Of a DNA stretch of 60,180 nt, positions 53,701 through 60,180 are shown one piece after another. Source of the stretch: Candidatus Anammoxibacter sp. GTDB taxonomy: Bacteria > Planctomycetota > Brocadiia > Brocadiales > Anammoxibacteraceae. The stretch is from contig JAIQZO010000004.1 of NCBI GenBank assembly GCA_021777055.1, positions 119,594 through 179,773 of the forward strand, written 5' to 3'. Both the position numbers and the translations under genes were made by a program. A model generated the notes under the pieces. It was given only the letters and a program-made list of their open reading frames with translations. It did no database searches and was not told the DNA's origin. How positions within the stretch are numbered: the stretch's first letter is position 1; the number at the start of each line of letters is the position of its first letter.

Positions 53701-54481
53701 TGAATCAGCTAGAATAGAAGCCACTGCAGCAGCCGCAGCAGCTACTGCAGCTAATACTGCAAATAAAAAGGCGGATAAAGCAAATGATGATGCTCGAATT
53801 GCAAGTACAAAAGTTGTTAAAGCAAATGCTGAAGCTAGTGAGGCTAGAGCTAATGCCACTAATGCAAAAGGCGCAGCCCATGCGGCTAATGCAGCTAGTG
53901 TATCGGCGAATGAATCATTGGCATCATTAAAAGAACTTCAAACAAAAGTAAATAGCAAACTTATTAAAGCAGAAGATGAAAGAGATGCTCTTGATACAGA
54001 GATGGATAAAAAGAAAGCAAAAGTAAAAGCTGAAGAAATGAAAGTAAGCGAGTCTGATGAGAAGTTAAAAGAATTATCAAAGGCCGTAACCGAAAGTGAA
54101 AGTGAGCTGGAGAAAGCAAAAGGTGCTGAAGAAATTTTAGTCGATGGTATTACACGTATTATTCATGATGAGGTAGCAAAAATATATAATCTTAGGAAGG
54201 ATTCAGTGAACGATTATGAAAAAGCCATTATGTTTATAGCTGATGCGGTAAACCCTGACAGTAAACCTCCTGTTGATCCGGATGATGAGGAGAGAAGTTT
54301 ATCTCAAAGAGAGGAAATTGCTAACGAATTACAAATAAATGTGCAAAATGCTTTTGAGGAGTTGGGAAATTCAGGCAATGTATTGGAAACTGTCAGAGGG
54401 AGAATTGGCAATCGCCAGGGAAGAGGCACGAGATTAAATACATTGTCAGGGGTACTATCACCTGTAAATAGAGGACAATAG
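50726..54481 (+). CDS. Very large Ala-rich coiled-coil lipoprotein
   Basis: A 1251-residue lipoprotein: signal with VLLSTLLVSFIGC, lipidated Cys at residue 25. A globular part (30-270) leads to a charged coiled coil (about 270-390), a second globular part (about 400-780), another coiled coil, and then about 200 residues (880-1080) dominated by Ala, Asn, Thr and Asp in a heptad or undecad rhythm (AANAANDAAADALAAFNAAN is typical). A Lys/Glu coiled coil and a short C-terminal domain close it. It could be a long periplasmic or surface stalk. I know no family. The stretch 53340-53930 has strongly biased GCT/GCA/AAT codons, producing long antisense open frames that are shadows. Confidence 0.8.
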   Translation: MRIRKRLSIFKFVLLSTLLVSFIGCAVMTVDVDVYKGPMSNHEEVQMQQLASMAVGAKPLLVRLRDGLEWKKKELMMIKNTGDLSYVKRDVKYKGNIYRDNTNINIKYKDSYIGDGYTFKNETAKAVNDILSLYDDNKHIKNASLSSGRLANGLETLIKEYLISDSNRRDYNEKIYPEQNKLANAVVRFAEKVLVLTNNEALLGDQQIFGDGIGFIGNEKFRYTTLLQSIGNSILIQADELRHRESHDKMLKEKVDSEVLALNHVLFRSPEQVINSRINGLQSIVESNNKDIERERKHKESINKEISAITGKIHLLTTEIEAATTNRNELNKTDKELGKLKSTLKEKEKQKNELNKDLTEKNNKLRGLDLLIAKIGTETVQHEDAVEMVIENKAKVIQELYKAPKTPGSSLISVAEPEQDAKALNISPSAVANKIKQIINTELKNETEDSERFKKLENTILVLNNLKHPMDSFSIEDALGLNDKDKKDKIDAKDILDTLITVLRNEHILAIEEGDNGFAKNIEKALAAAYEHRSGLVYIRPPSAYLRSSYPVTTFQDSPQLGWNNMLTDRAIKGLPLISDLFATGNRVGSRQEVREEVDKQFWHNINRVRVSGGGRTNYVVAKDDVGNWYVKSYSTDPQDIIRSAKSLAMFNLSGSMGVDMISRLRQYTSEQAGESTGSDKKSDSSLSNIETLYVKYVNSFNQQAKSDYNLFLNTLNEKEIEKKIKKSAESIEYITKTEGVKTAIDNNVDIVSENMLDPVAKDLKNAENIDDKNTVAKLSGTVIDLLYSTIRFHNELIYKIKSGNLVTSKAKTNLTASKTAKKQEEENLTAAIDSTKKAKKEYSETLEAYEKKIDEVNDLELKSKEYKKLVSNAERAATEATRIANEANNAARNANTANTKAESANARANETADRANDNANKANAAAAIANTTNTNAAAKATTASATANAANDAAADALAAFNAANDANAIAASKAAKIVLDNANERVRIANESARIEATAAAAAATAANTANKKADKANDDARIASTKVVKANAEASEARANATNAKGAAHAANAASVSANESLASLKELQTKVNSKLIKAEDERDALDTEMDKKKAKVKAEEMKVSESDEKLKELSKAVTESESELEKAKGAEEILVDGITRIIHDEVAKIYNLRKDSVNDYEKAIMFIADAVNPDSKPPVDPDDEERSLSQREEIANELQINVQNAFEELGNSGNVLETVRGRIGNRQGRGTRLNTLSGVLSPVNRGQ

Positions 54482-54548
54482 ATTAATTCTTAATAATTTT
54501 ACAAAACATATAGTTTTTCAGATATTTAATTGCAAAGAGACTACAGGC

Positions 54549-54571
54549 TTCCCCCTTTAAAAAGGTGGGAA
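54549..54571. repeat. Short hairpin, possible dispersed repeat
   Basis: An imperfect inverted repeat TTCCCCCTTT with AAGGTGGGAA (one mismatch, one wobble) around AAA. Pyrimidine/purine hairpins of this form are often small dispersed repeats, but only one copy is in the window. Confidence 0.3.
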
Positions 54572-54666
54572 ATGAAATTTAATAAATGTTTAGAAAATTT
54601 CGTATTAGTTGTCTTTTTACAAATATTTAAATAAAAATCTATAGAAAATATCAGGAGAAAGAGACA

Positions 54667-55656
54667 ATGCTTTTTATCACAAATCGCGCAATAAATGAAA
54701 ATGTTAAATCTGAGATAGGAAGGACAGTTTCATTAGATATAGACAACAACAATGCAGGTCAGTCCGTATATTTCTGTAAACGGGAACATCCTGAGTTTTA
54801 CAAAGAGCTAGGGAGTAAAGTCTTTTTTTCAGAATTAAAAACATCCCGTGCGAAACAGATATTAATCTATATACATGGCTACTCAAATCTGCCAGAAGAA
54901 AATATTTTTCCGAGGGCAATGCAGCTTCAGAAGTTATTTGATGAAAGAGAGAAAGATTTGGTGCAAGTCGTTCCTTTAATTTGGCCGTGCGATAACGATG
55001 TTACAGTGCTTGAAGATTACTGGGATGATCAAAAGGCTGCGGATGCTAGCGCCTTTGCGTTTGCAAGGGTATTGGAAAAGTTCAAGATATGGCAGATTAA
55101 TCAGCAGAACGATGGGAGTGATTACTGCAGCAAAAGGATTAATGTGCTGGCACATTCCATGGGTAACAGGGTTCTTAGAGAGGCTTTACGGGCATGGGCT
55201 AAATATGAGGGAGAACATAAAATCCCTCAACTCTTTAGAAACAGTTTCCTTGTCGCAGCCGACGTTGTAAACGAATCCCTTGAAAAAGGGCAAGCCGGTT
55301 ATTTTATCTCGCAGGCATCTCGTAATGTTTCCGTTTATTACGCCGGTGACGATCTCGCTTTGCGTGCCAGCAAAGTAATAAATCAAAAAAATGGAATAGC
55401 ATCAAAACGCCTGGGACATTCAGGCCCTGATGACATAGCAAAAGTTTCAAAAAATATATATGCTATAGATTGTGATGAAGTAAACACTGAGTATGATTCC
55501 CTTGCAGGTCATTCATATTTCCTGACAGATAAAAGCAAGCAAAATCCCGGCGTAGTGTTTAATCATATCCTTAATTCCATTAAAACCGGAAGAGTACTTG
55601 TTGATTCAAGAGATGGTAGAAGTATCATACTTGATGCAGATACCACGTTTGCTTAA
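54667..55656 (+). CDS. DUF900-type alpha/beta hydrolase
   Basis: A 329-residue alpha/beta-fold hydrolase. The oxyanion/entry strand is ILIYIHGYSNLPEENIFPRA (about 65-84), the nucleophile elbow INVLAHSMGNRVLREAL (about 158-174, catalytic Ser in HSMG), an acidic candidate lies in VSVYYAGDDLALRAS (about 220-234) and a late His in SLAGHSYFL (about 278-286). The pattern is that of the DUF900 lipase/esterase-like family. No signal peptide is seen, so it is cytoplasmic. AGGAG lies upstream. Substrate unknown; the neighbours are lipoproteins and a truncated phosphoesterase. Confidence 0.85.
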   Translation: MLFITNRAINENVKSEIGRTVSLDIDNNNAGQSVYFCKREHPEFYKELGSKVFFSELKTSRAKQILIYIHGYSNLPEENIFPRAMQLQKLFDEREKDLVQVVPLIWPCDNDVTVLEDYWDDQKAADASAFAFARVLEKFKIWQINQQNDGSDYCSKRINVLAHSMGNRVLREALRAWAKYEGEHKIPQLFRNSFLVAADVVNESLEKGQAGYFISQASRNVSVYYAGDDLALRASKVINQKNGIASKRLGHSGPDDIAKVSKNIYAIDCDEVNTEYDSLAGHSYFLTDKSKQNPGVVFNHILNSIKTGRVLVDSRDGRSIILDADTTFA

Positions 55657-55744
55657 TCTTCAGGCAATAGAATAGAAAGATCTAAGAAGTCTGTTCTTTA
55701 TTCTGTTTATGGATTGATCATTAATGTTTTAGGGGGTACTTATT

Positions 55745-55996
55745 ATGGTTAGATTTTTACAGTTAAGTGATTTGCATATTAGAAAAAATGGCAAAAAAGA
55801 GAATAATGTAAATCTAAAAAGTTTGTTATGGAAATGGATGATGCTTAAGAGAGATGAATGTTTTTCTTTTTATACAAAACAAGAATTATCAGATTTGTGC
55901 TTCATAAATGTAATAAACTTTCAGACTCGTTCCACGGCTCTATTTTGTAATGTAAAGTCCAAAAGAGTACTTGGTACTTGCCTCTTTCAGTTGTAA
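55745..55996 (+). pseudogene. Truncated metallophosphoesterase
   Basis: The first 28 or so residues, MVRFLQLSDLHIRKNGKKEN then VNLKSLL, are a clear N-terminus of a calcineurin-like metallophosphoesterase, including the D-x-H metal motif. The family needs about 200 residues more with GD, GNH and H motifs. Here the frame wanders into unrelated sequence and stops after 83 codons. The good AGGGGG start region suggests a once active gene cut by a deletion. The short product may still be translated. Confidence 0.7.
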
Positions 55997-56017
55997 TTTA
56001 ATCAGATACTTAAGTCT

Positions 56018-56055
56018 ATAGGCGACAGCTTGCCAATCAGAGACAAGCTGCCTAT
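56018..56055. terminator. Hairpin between convergent genes
   Basis: ATAGGC(GAC)AGCTTG pairs with CAAGCTGCCTAT, giving a 12-bp stem with a three-base bulge and an 11-base loop. It lies between converging genes and could serve both directions, though T-runs are short. Confidence 0.5.
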
Positions 56056-56126
56056 CCTACTATTTCTAGTATGAATACCTTATTCCGTAATATTTTAACC
56101 ATGGGTAACCGCACCGAAACTAACAA

Positions 56127-59100
56127 TTATTGAACATTAGGCTGAAAAGTTACTGTCAGAGTTGGCCCATAGAGACTATTGTTTTTCGCCGTTCTATGGT
56201 TTGGATAATCATCGCTAGAAGCGATAAATACTATTGCATTACCAGGAATCCACCCATCCTGATTTACTACCTCTTGCACAATTGATTTCAGGTTGAGACT
56301 TTTATGTTTTTCTCTTGGTTTCCAATCATCAGGAGTCCAATCTACTGATGCGCTAGTAGTTAACCTGTTAGAAACATCACCATCTATCGCTTGAAATAAT
56401 GGAGCATTGTCACTTGATTCACCTTTAAATGTTACAGTAACAGGGCCACCGCGAACCTCATCAGCCACAAACTCAATGAAAGCACCAAGAATAGTTGAAT
56501 CCTTAGGGATATTCATGTTAGGGAAACGAATACCAATTATTTGTTGTTTGTCTTCGACTGAGTCACTAGTTAATTCTAAGTCACTTTCTGCGGTATTTAA
56601 CGTTTCAACTACACCTGGTGTTCCGTTAGTAATGTTTTCTTCTGCAATATTTCCTTCCTTGGCGACAGCACGAACGCTAACAATTGTTGAAACATCAGGT
56701 TGAAGAGTTACACTCAAAGTTGGACCATTAGAACTATCATTTTCCGCCGTTCTATGGTTTGGGTAATCACCGCTAGAAGCGATAAAGGCCATTGCGTTAC
56801 CAGGAATCCATCCATCCTGATTTACTAACTCTTGTACAATTGATTTCATGTTAAGACTTTTATGTTTTTCTCCTGTTTTCCAATCATCAGGAGTCCAATC
56901 TACTGATGCGCTAGTGGTTAGCCTGTTAGAAACGTCCCCATCTATTTTTTGAAACAATGGAGCATTATCACTTGATTCGCCTTTAAATGTAACGGTAACA
57001 GGACCGCTTTGATTCTCATCAGATACAAAATCGATGAATGCACTATTAATTGTTGAGTCTTTAGGGATATCCATATCAGGAAAACGAATCCCAATTATTT
57101 GCTGTTTGTCTTCATCTGAGTCACTGGTCAACTCTAAGTCGCTTCCACTACCTAATGTTTCAACCCAACCTGGCGTTCCGTTAGTAATGTTTTCTTCTGC
57201 AATATTTCCTTCATGAGCAACCGAACGTTCACTAACAAATGTTGAAACATTGGGTTGAAAAGTTATTGTCAGAATTGGACCATTGATACTATCGTTTTCA
57301 ACGGTTCTATGGTTTGGATAATCATCACTAGAGGCAATAAAAGCCATTGCATTCCCAGGCTCCCATCCATTATTATTCACTATCTCTTGTACAATTGATT
57401 TCAGCTTGAGACATTTATGGGTTTCCCCTTTTTCCCAATCGTCAGGAACCCAATCTACTGATGCAATAGTAGTTTGCCTGTTAGAAACATCACCATCTAT
57501 CACTTGAAATAATGGTGCATTATCGCTTGATTCACCTTTGAAAGTTATAGTAACAGGGTTGCTCTGCTCCTCATCGCACACAAATTCGATAGAAGCACTA
57601 AGAATTATAGAATTTTTAGGGATATCCATGTCAGGAAAACGGATACCAATTATTTGACGTTTGTCTTCATCTGAGTCACTGGTCAATTCTAAATCACTTC
57701 CAGCAGTATTTAACGTCTCAACAACACCAGGCATTCCGTTTGTAATGTCTTCTTCTGCAATATTTCCTTCGCGAGCAACGGCACGACCACTAATAATGGT
57801 AGTTTGTTTAATAAATTCAATTGCACCGATATCACAATCACCAATACCGTCATCATTACCTTCAAAGAAGCGAACATTACCTATCTGATCCTTTTCTAAA
57901 GAGATATCATCACTTCCCGCGTCCACAGCAAGGCTATCAGGTAACAACTGGAAGTGCCCTTTCCCAGGCAACCCATTATCATTAAACTCTTCTAAACCAG
58001 CATCCACATTAACCTTGTCACTTTGCAAAGGCACGTAATCACAATCAGACACATCACTTATGATGTTATGTCCTAAAGATGTTATTGCACCAAAACAATC
58101 CGCTCCTGTAGATGCACCATTATTCGCAATTATAGTATTTTGCAACTCAAATTTACCAACAGCAGCATTCTCTACGGAAAAAACACCCCCACCTATTGAG
58201 GTAGCTTTGTTTTCAGCAATGGTGGAGTTAATTGCTTTAATTAATCCACCAATTTGGTTCATGATACCCCCACCTTGATTTGCAGTATTACCAGAAACAG
58301 TGCTATTTAAAATTCTAAGAATACCTGCATTATTTATGCCACCTCCATCTAATGCACTATTGTCATTTATGGTGCATTTGGATATCACAGCAGATCCAAA
58401 GTTATTTATACCGCCAGCAGCAATGTCAGTAAAATTATTGAATAAAGTACTATTATTTATTGTAATGTTACCGTGGTTCTCAATTCCTCCAGATAAGTCA
58501 TGAGCACTATTGTAAGAAATAATACAGTCATCCAAAGTGGCTGTACCTAAATTCTTAATACCACCGCCTCCCGTAAGGACGGAGTTTTCTGAAATTCTAG
58601 AGTCGGATATGAAGATAATGCCTGAGTTGTTTATCCCTCCACCATCAGAATCTACGTTGTTTCTATAAATAACGCTACCATTAAGATTAACTGTTGCATC
58701 TTCATTAAGCAGCCCCCCTCCAAAGCCAGAAAGACCATTTGTTATTTGTACATTTGAAATCTCCACTTTAATAGAATTAATAATATGCAACACTCTATCT
58801 TTCTTATTTCCATCAATTATTGTATTACCAGCATCACCCAGGATCACTAAGTCATCCATTATATCAAGGTCACCAGTGGCAGAATTATCCTCGTCTTTAC
58901 CATCAATGTTTAGCTTGTAAGTATTTGCGGGCAAATTAATCGTATCCGGGCCAGGCAAATTGTTGCATTCTTGAATAGCTGCCCTTAGGGTACAATTACC
59001 ACTATTGTCAGCACACACACCATCACCATGATTAACATCTACTGCATCGTCTAAACTATTTATAGTAAACGTTGCAGCACAAGCGATAGACGATATAAAT

Positions 59101-59168
59101 AATATAATACATGACGTAAAAACAACCAGACATTTTGATGTTCCAAATAACAAATAATTCTTCCTCAT
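56127..59168 (-). CDS. Secreted CSLREA-type beta-helix protein with three tandem repeats
   Basis: A 1013-residue exported protein. The signal peptide ends near SIACAATF (about residue 32). It is followed by a CSLREA-type segment, FTINSLDDAVDVNHGDGVC and NCTLRAAIQECN. A right-handed parallel beta-helix (about 100-440) has repeated GGGINN/GGGIKN turns and a closing AVDAGSDD and DIGAIEF, typical of choice-of-anchor or polymorphic outer-membrane-like proteins. The last 560 residues are three repeats of about 185 residues starting AREGNIAEEDITNG, AHEGNIAEENITNG and AKEGNIAEENITNG, each with a beta-sandwich look. No PEP-CTERM or other sorting signal is visible. AAGGGGG precedes the start. It may be a surface protein. 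Confidence 0.85.
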   Translation of the reverse strand: MRKNYLLFGTSKCLVVFTSCIILFISSIACAATFTINSLDDAVDVNHGDGVCADNSGNCTLRAAIQECNNLPGPDTINLPANTYKLNIDGKDEDNSATGDLDIMDDLVILGDAGNTIIDGNKKDRVLHIINSIKVEISNVQITNGLSGFGGGLLNEDATVNLNGSVIYRNNVDSDGGGINNSGIIFISDSRISENSVLTGGGGIKNLGTATLDDCIISYNSAHDLSGGIENHGNITINNSTLFNNFTDIAAGGINNFGSAVISKCTINDNSALDGGGINNAGILRILNSTVSGNTANQGGGIMNQIGGLIKAINSTIAENKATSIGGGVFSVENAAVGKFELQNTIIANNGASTGADCFGAITSLGHNIISDVSDCDYVPLQSDKVNVDAGLEEFNDNGLPGKGHFQLLPDSLAVDAGSDDISLEKDQIGNVRFFEGNDDGIGDCDIGAIEFIKQTTIISGRAVAREGNIAEEDITNGMPGVVETLNTAGSDLELTSDSDEDKRQIIGIRFPDMDIPKNSIILSASIEFVCDEEQSNPVTITFKGESSDNAPLFQVIDGDVSNRQTTIASVDWVPDDWEKGETHKCLKLKSIVQEIVNNNGWEPGNAMAFIASSDDYPNHRTVENDSINGPILTITFQPNVSTFVSERSVAHEGNIAEENITNGTPGWVETLGSGSDLELTSDSDEDKQQIIGIRFPDMDIPKDSTINSAFIDFVSDENQSGPVTVTFKGESSDNAPLFQKIDGDVSNRLTTSASVDWTPDDWKTGEKHKSLNMKSIVQELVNQDGWIPGNAMAFIASSGDYPNHRTAENDSSNGPTLSVTLQPDVSTIVSVRAVAKEGNIAEENITNGTPGVVETLNTAESDLELTSDSVEDKQQIIGIRFPNMNIPKDSTILGAFIEFVADEVRGGPVTVTFKGESSDNAPLFQAIDGDVSNRLTTSASVDWTPDDWKPREKHKSLNLKSIVQEVVNQDGWIPGNAIVFIASSDDYPNHRTAKNNSLYGPTLTVTFQPNVQ
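56130..57800 (-). repeat. Three tandem repeats of about 555 bp within the beta-helix gene
   Basis: The same word (TCTGCAATAT on the plus strand) recurs at 56641, 57196 and 57754, giving periods of 555 and 558 bases. The units are visibly similar in DNA and protein over their whole length; differences are mostly third-position and small indels in codon units. The two C-terminal units look more alike than either is to the first. Confidence 0.9.
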
Positions 59169-60145
59169 TTCTCTCGCCCCCTTTGCAAGCTATTAGCATC
59201 TACATATTAACCGCTGGACATGTTATTCATTTAGATAACAAGAAGCCTCAGATTAAAGCCTAAGAGACACTACAGATTGTAGATGTTGGCAAAATCCAAA
59301 CATTTAGATACAAATTAAATAGATACACTTTAAATTATACCTGTATTTACAATAAGATGCAAAAAAACCAACCACAATTTATTATAATAATTGTTTCATC
59401 GTTATAATTACATGCATTTATCAGCTTTTACTCTTTTCAGATAAACAAATTTACCATCTGTAAATTCATATCAAAAAAGAGTAACGATGTCGTATACCTA
59501 CAATACTTATAAGATCTATTTCCTAAAAAAACACCCAATCGTTAACAGAAATGACTTATAACACAAGGTATCCACAATAATTACCACCTATTAAATATAA
59601 TTAAGCTTGCCCTGTAAAATGCCTACTTATATAACATGTTATTAAACAACAAAAACTAGTAAAAAAGCCCTAATAATCAAATAATTATATAAATTAAAGT
59701 ATTCAATTTTATAATTATTAGCAATTAACATACCAATGGAACGCAAAAAAACAACCATAATGCCCCATAATTTACTTATCAACAAGGGCTTACGTCTGTC
59801 CCACAAAAAAAACATTACTCTTCCCCTGAATCTTCACAGCGGTAACATATTGACGTTTTTGTTCTAATAATGGAAAACAATATCTCTGTAACATGTATAA
59901 TAACCTAACGTTGAGCTTGATCGTAAGATTATTAACACTAGATCTGTTTTTTGCGATAAAATCACTTGTAAAGATTATGTTGTGCGAAAAGAAGCTGATT
60001 TTTAGCTTTAGTGTACTAGATTGTCTCCTAGTACTAATAATTTGATAGAGTAGAAAAAAGGAGACTTGAGTAGATAAAGGCCCTCCCATTGGATAGTATA
60101 TATGTGACTAGTAATAAATATCCAATGTAGAAAAAAGGAGGGCGC
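59169..60145. other. Non-coding AT-rich region, 977 bases
   Basis: Upstream region of the minus-strand beta-helix gene and of the partial gene at the window end. No supported gene. A 99-codon minus-strand frame at 59790-60089 overlaps the inverted repeats at the right end and has no family features. A 14-base direct repeat (GTAGAAAAAAGGAG) occurs at 60050-60063 and 60127-60140. Confidence 0.45.
60081..60143 (+). promoter_or_regulatory. Nested inverted repeat covering a ribosome-binding site
   Basis: GCCCTCC followed by CATTGGATA (60081-60096) faces TATCCAATG (60119-60127) and GGAGGGC (60137-60143). The second GGAGGG is the ribosome site of the gene starting at 60146, so the fold would hide it. 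It may also be the end of a mobile element; the right side lies outside the window. Confidence 0.55.
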
Positions 60146-60180
60146 ATGAAAACCGATTGTATATCAATAGGATTTGATTG
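60146..60180 (+). CDS. Start of an unidentified gene (cut by window edge)
   Basis: Only 11 codons are visible (MKTDCISIGFD) before the window ends. AAGGAGGG six bases upstream of the ATG supports a real start. Too short to name. The inverted repeat in front and the accessory surroundings would suit a transposase, but this is a guess. Confidence 0.45.
   Translation, partial: MKTDCISIGFD

Noticed and set aside
53272..53859. 195-codon minus-strand Ala/Leu-rich frame
   Set aside because: It is a shadow of the Ala-rich coiled coil caused by biased GCN/AAT codons on the other strand.
59790..60089. 99-codon minus-strand frame at the right end
   Set aside because: There is no recognisable domain or ribosome site and its start lies inside inverted repeats.
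1..60180. tRNA, rRNA and CRISPR features
   Set aside because: I looked for cloverleaf-like repeats, conserved rRNA words and regularly spaced short repeats and found none that I can support by eye.

Overview
This AT-rich window reads as a chromosomal segment of a flagellated, diderm (Gram-negative type), probably anaerobic bacterium. The evidence is flagellar export genes, an outer-membrane secretin, lipoproteins, an RND efflux pair, low-potential Fe-S proteins and a stand-alone PCP_red mini-protein. The style of the pilus genes and the base composition make me think of Planctomycetota, possibly the anammox order Brocadiales (Scalindua-like). That placement is a guess from memory and was not tested.

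Layout. 1-3.0 kb: flagellar type III export genes fliO-fliP-fliQ-fliR-flhB on the minus strand (flhB cut by the window edge). 3.6-8.3 kb: a secreted DUF4139 protein, an ECF sigma factor / anti-sigma / Spy-like periplasmic trio, and a secreted coiled-coil protein closed by a strong terminator. 8.6-12 kb: a Kef-type cation/proton antiporter, a STAS protein and a TlpA-like thioredoxin. 12.3-22.7 kb: a corrinoid region. Two dissimilar cobalamin riboswitches in series precede an operon for a BtuF-like binding protein, a secreted hypothetical protein, a membrane polyferredoxin, a ferredoxin and a 2-hydroxyacyl-CoA-dehydratase/double-cubane-type Fe-S protein. After a small DUF1640-like gene and a PHP-domain gene come BtuF-BtuC-BtuD and CbiZ (cobinamide salvage).

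23.0-42.0 kb: a nearly 200-bp element, duplicated head to tail, carries a compact cobalamin-riboswitch core followed by an antiterminator/terminator. It lies in front of a long same-strand gene run: three pseudopilins, a PilM-PilN fusion, PilO, PilT, PilB/GspE, PilC/GspF, PilP/GspC, a secretin, then a periplasmic membrane-anchored CobN-like chelatase, a DUF2162 membrane protein, an ExbB/TolQ-like protein and a DUF2149 protein. The last four genes have the order and families I recall for the hmuSTUV part of the Bacteroidetes haem-uptake locus. No TonB-dependent receptor is present in the window. I therefore propose, as inference, that a B12-controlled pilus/secretin machine plus chelatase module moves corrinoids (or haem) across the envelope, feeding BtuFCD and CbiZ.

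42-60 kb: accessory DNA. It holds a decayed transposase fragment, a perfect 22-bp palindrome, an RND efflux adaptor/pump pair whose adaptor has an unusual insertion, a 55-residue PCP_red gene, a cluster with DUF2278, two lipoproteins (one a 1251-residue Ala-rich coiled coil), a DUF900 hydrolase and a truncated metallophosphoesterase, a secreted beta-helix protein with three large tandem repeats, and the first codons of an unidentified gene whose ribosome site can pair with an upstream inverted repeat.
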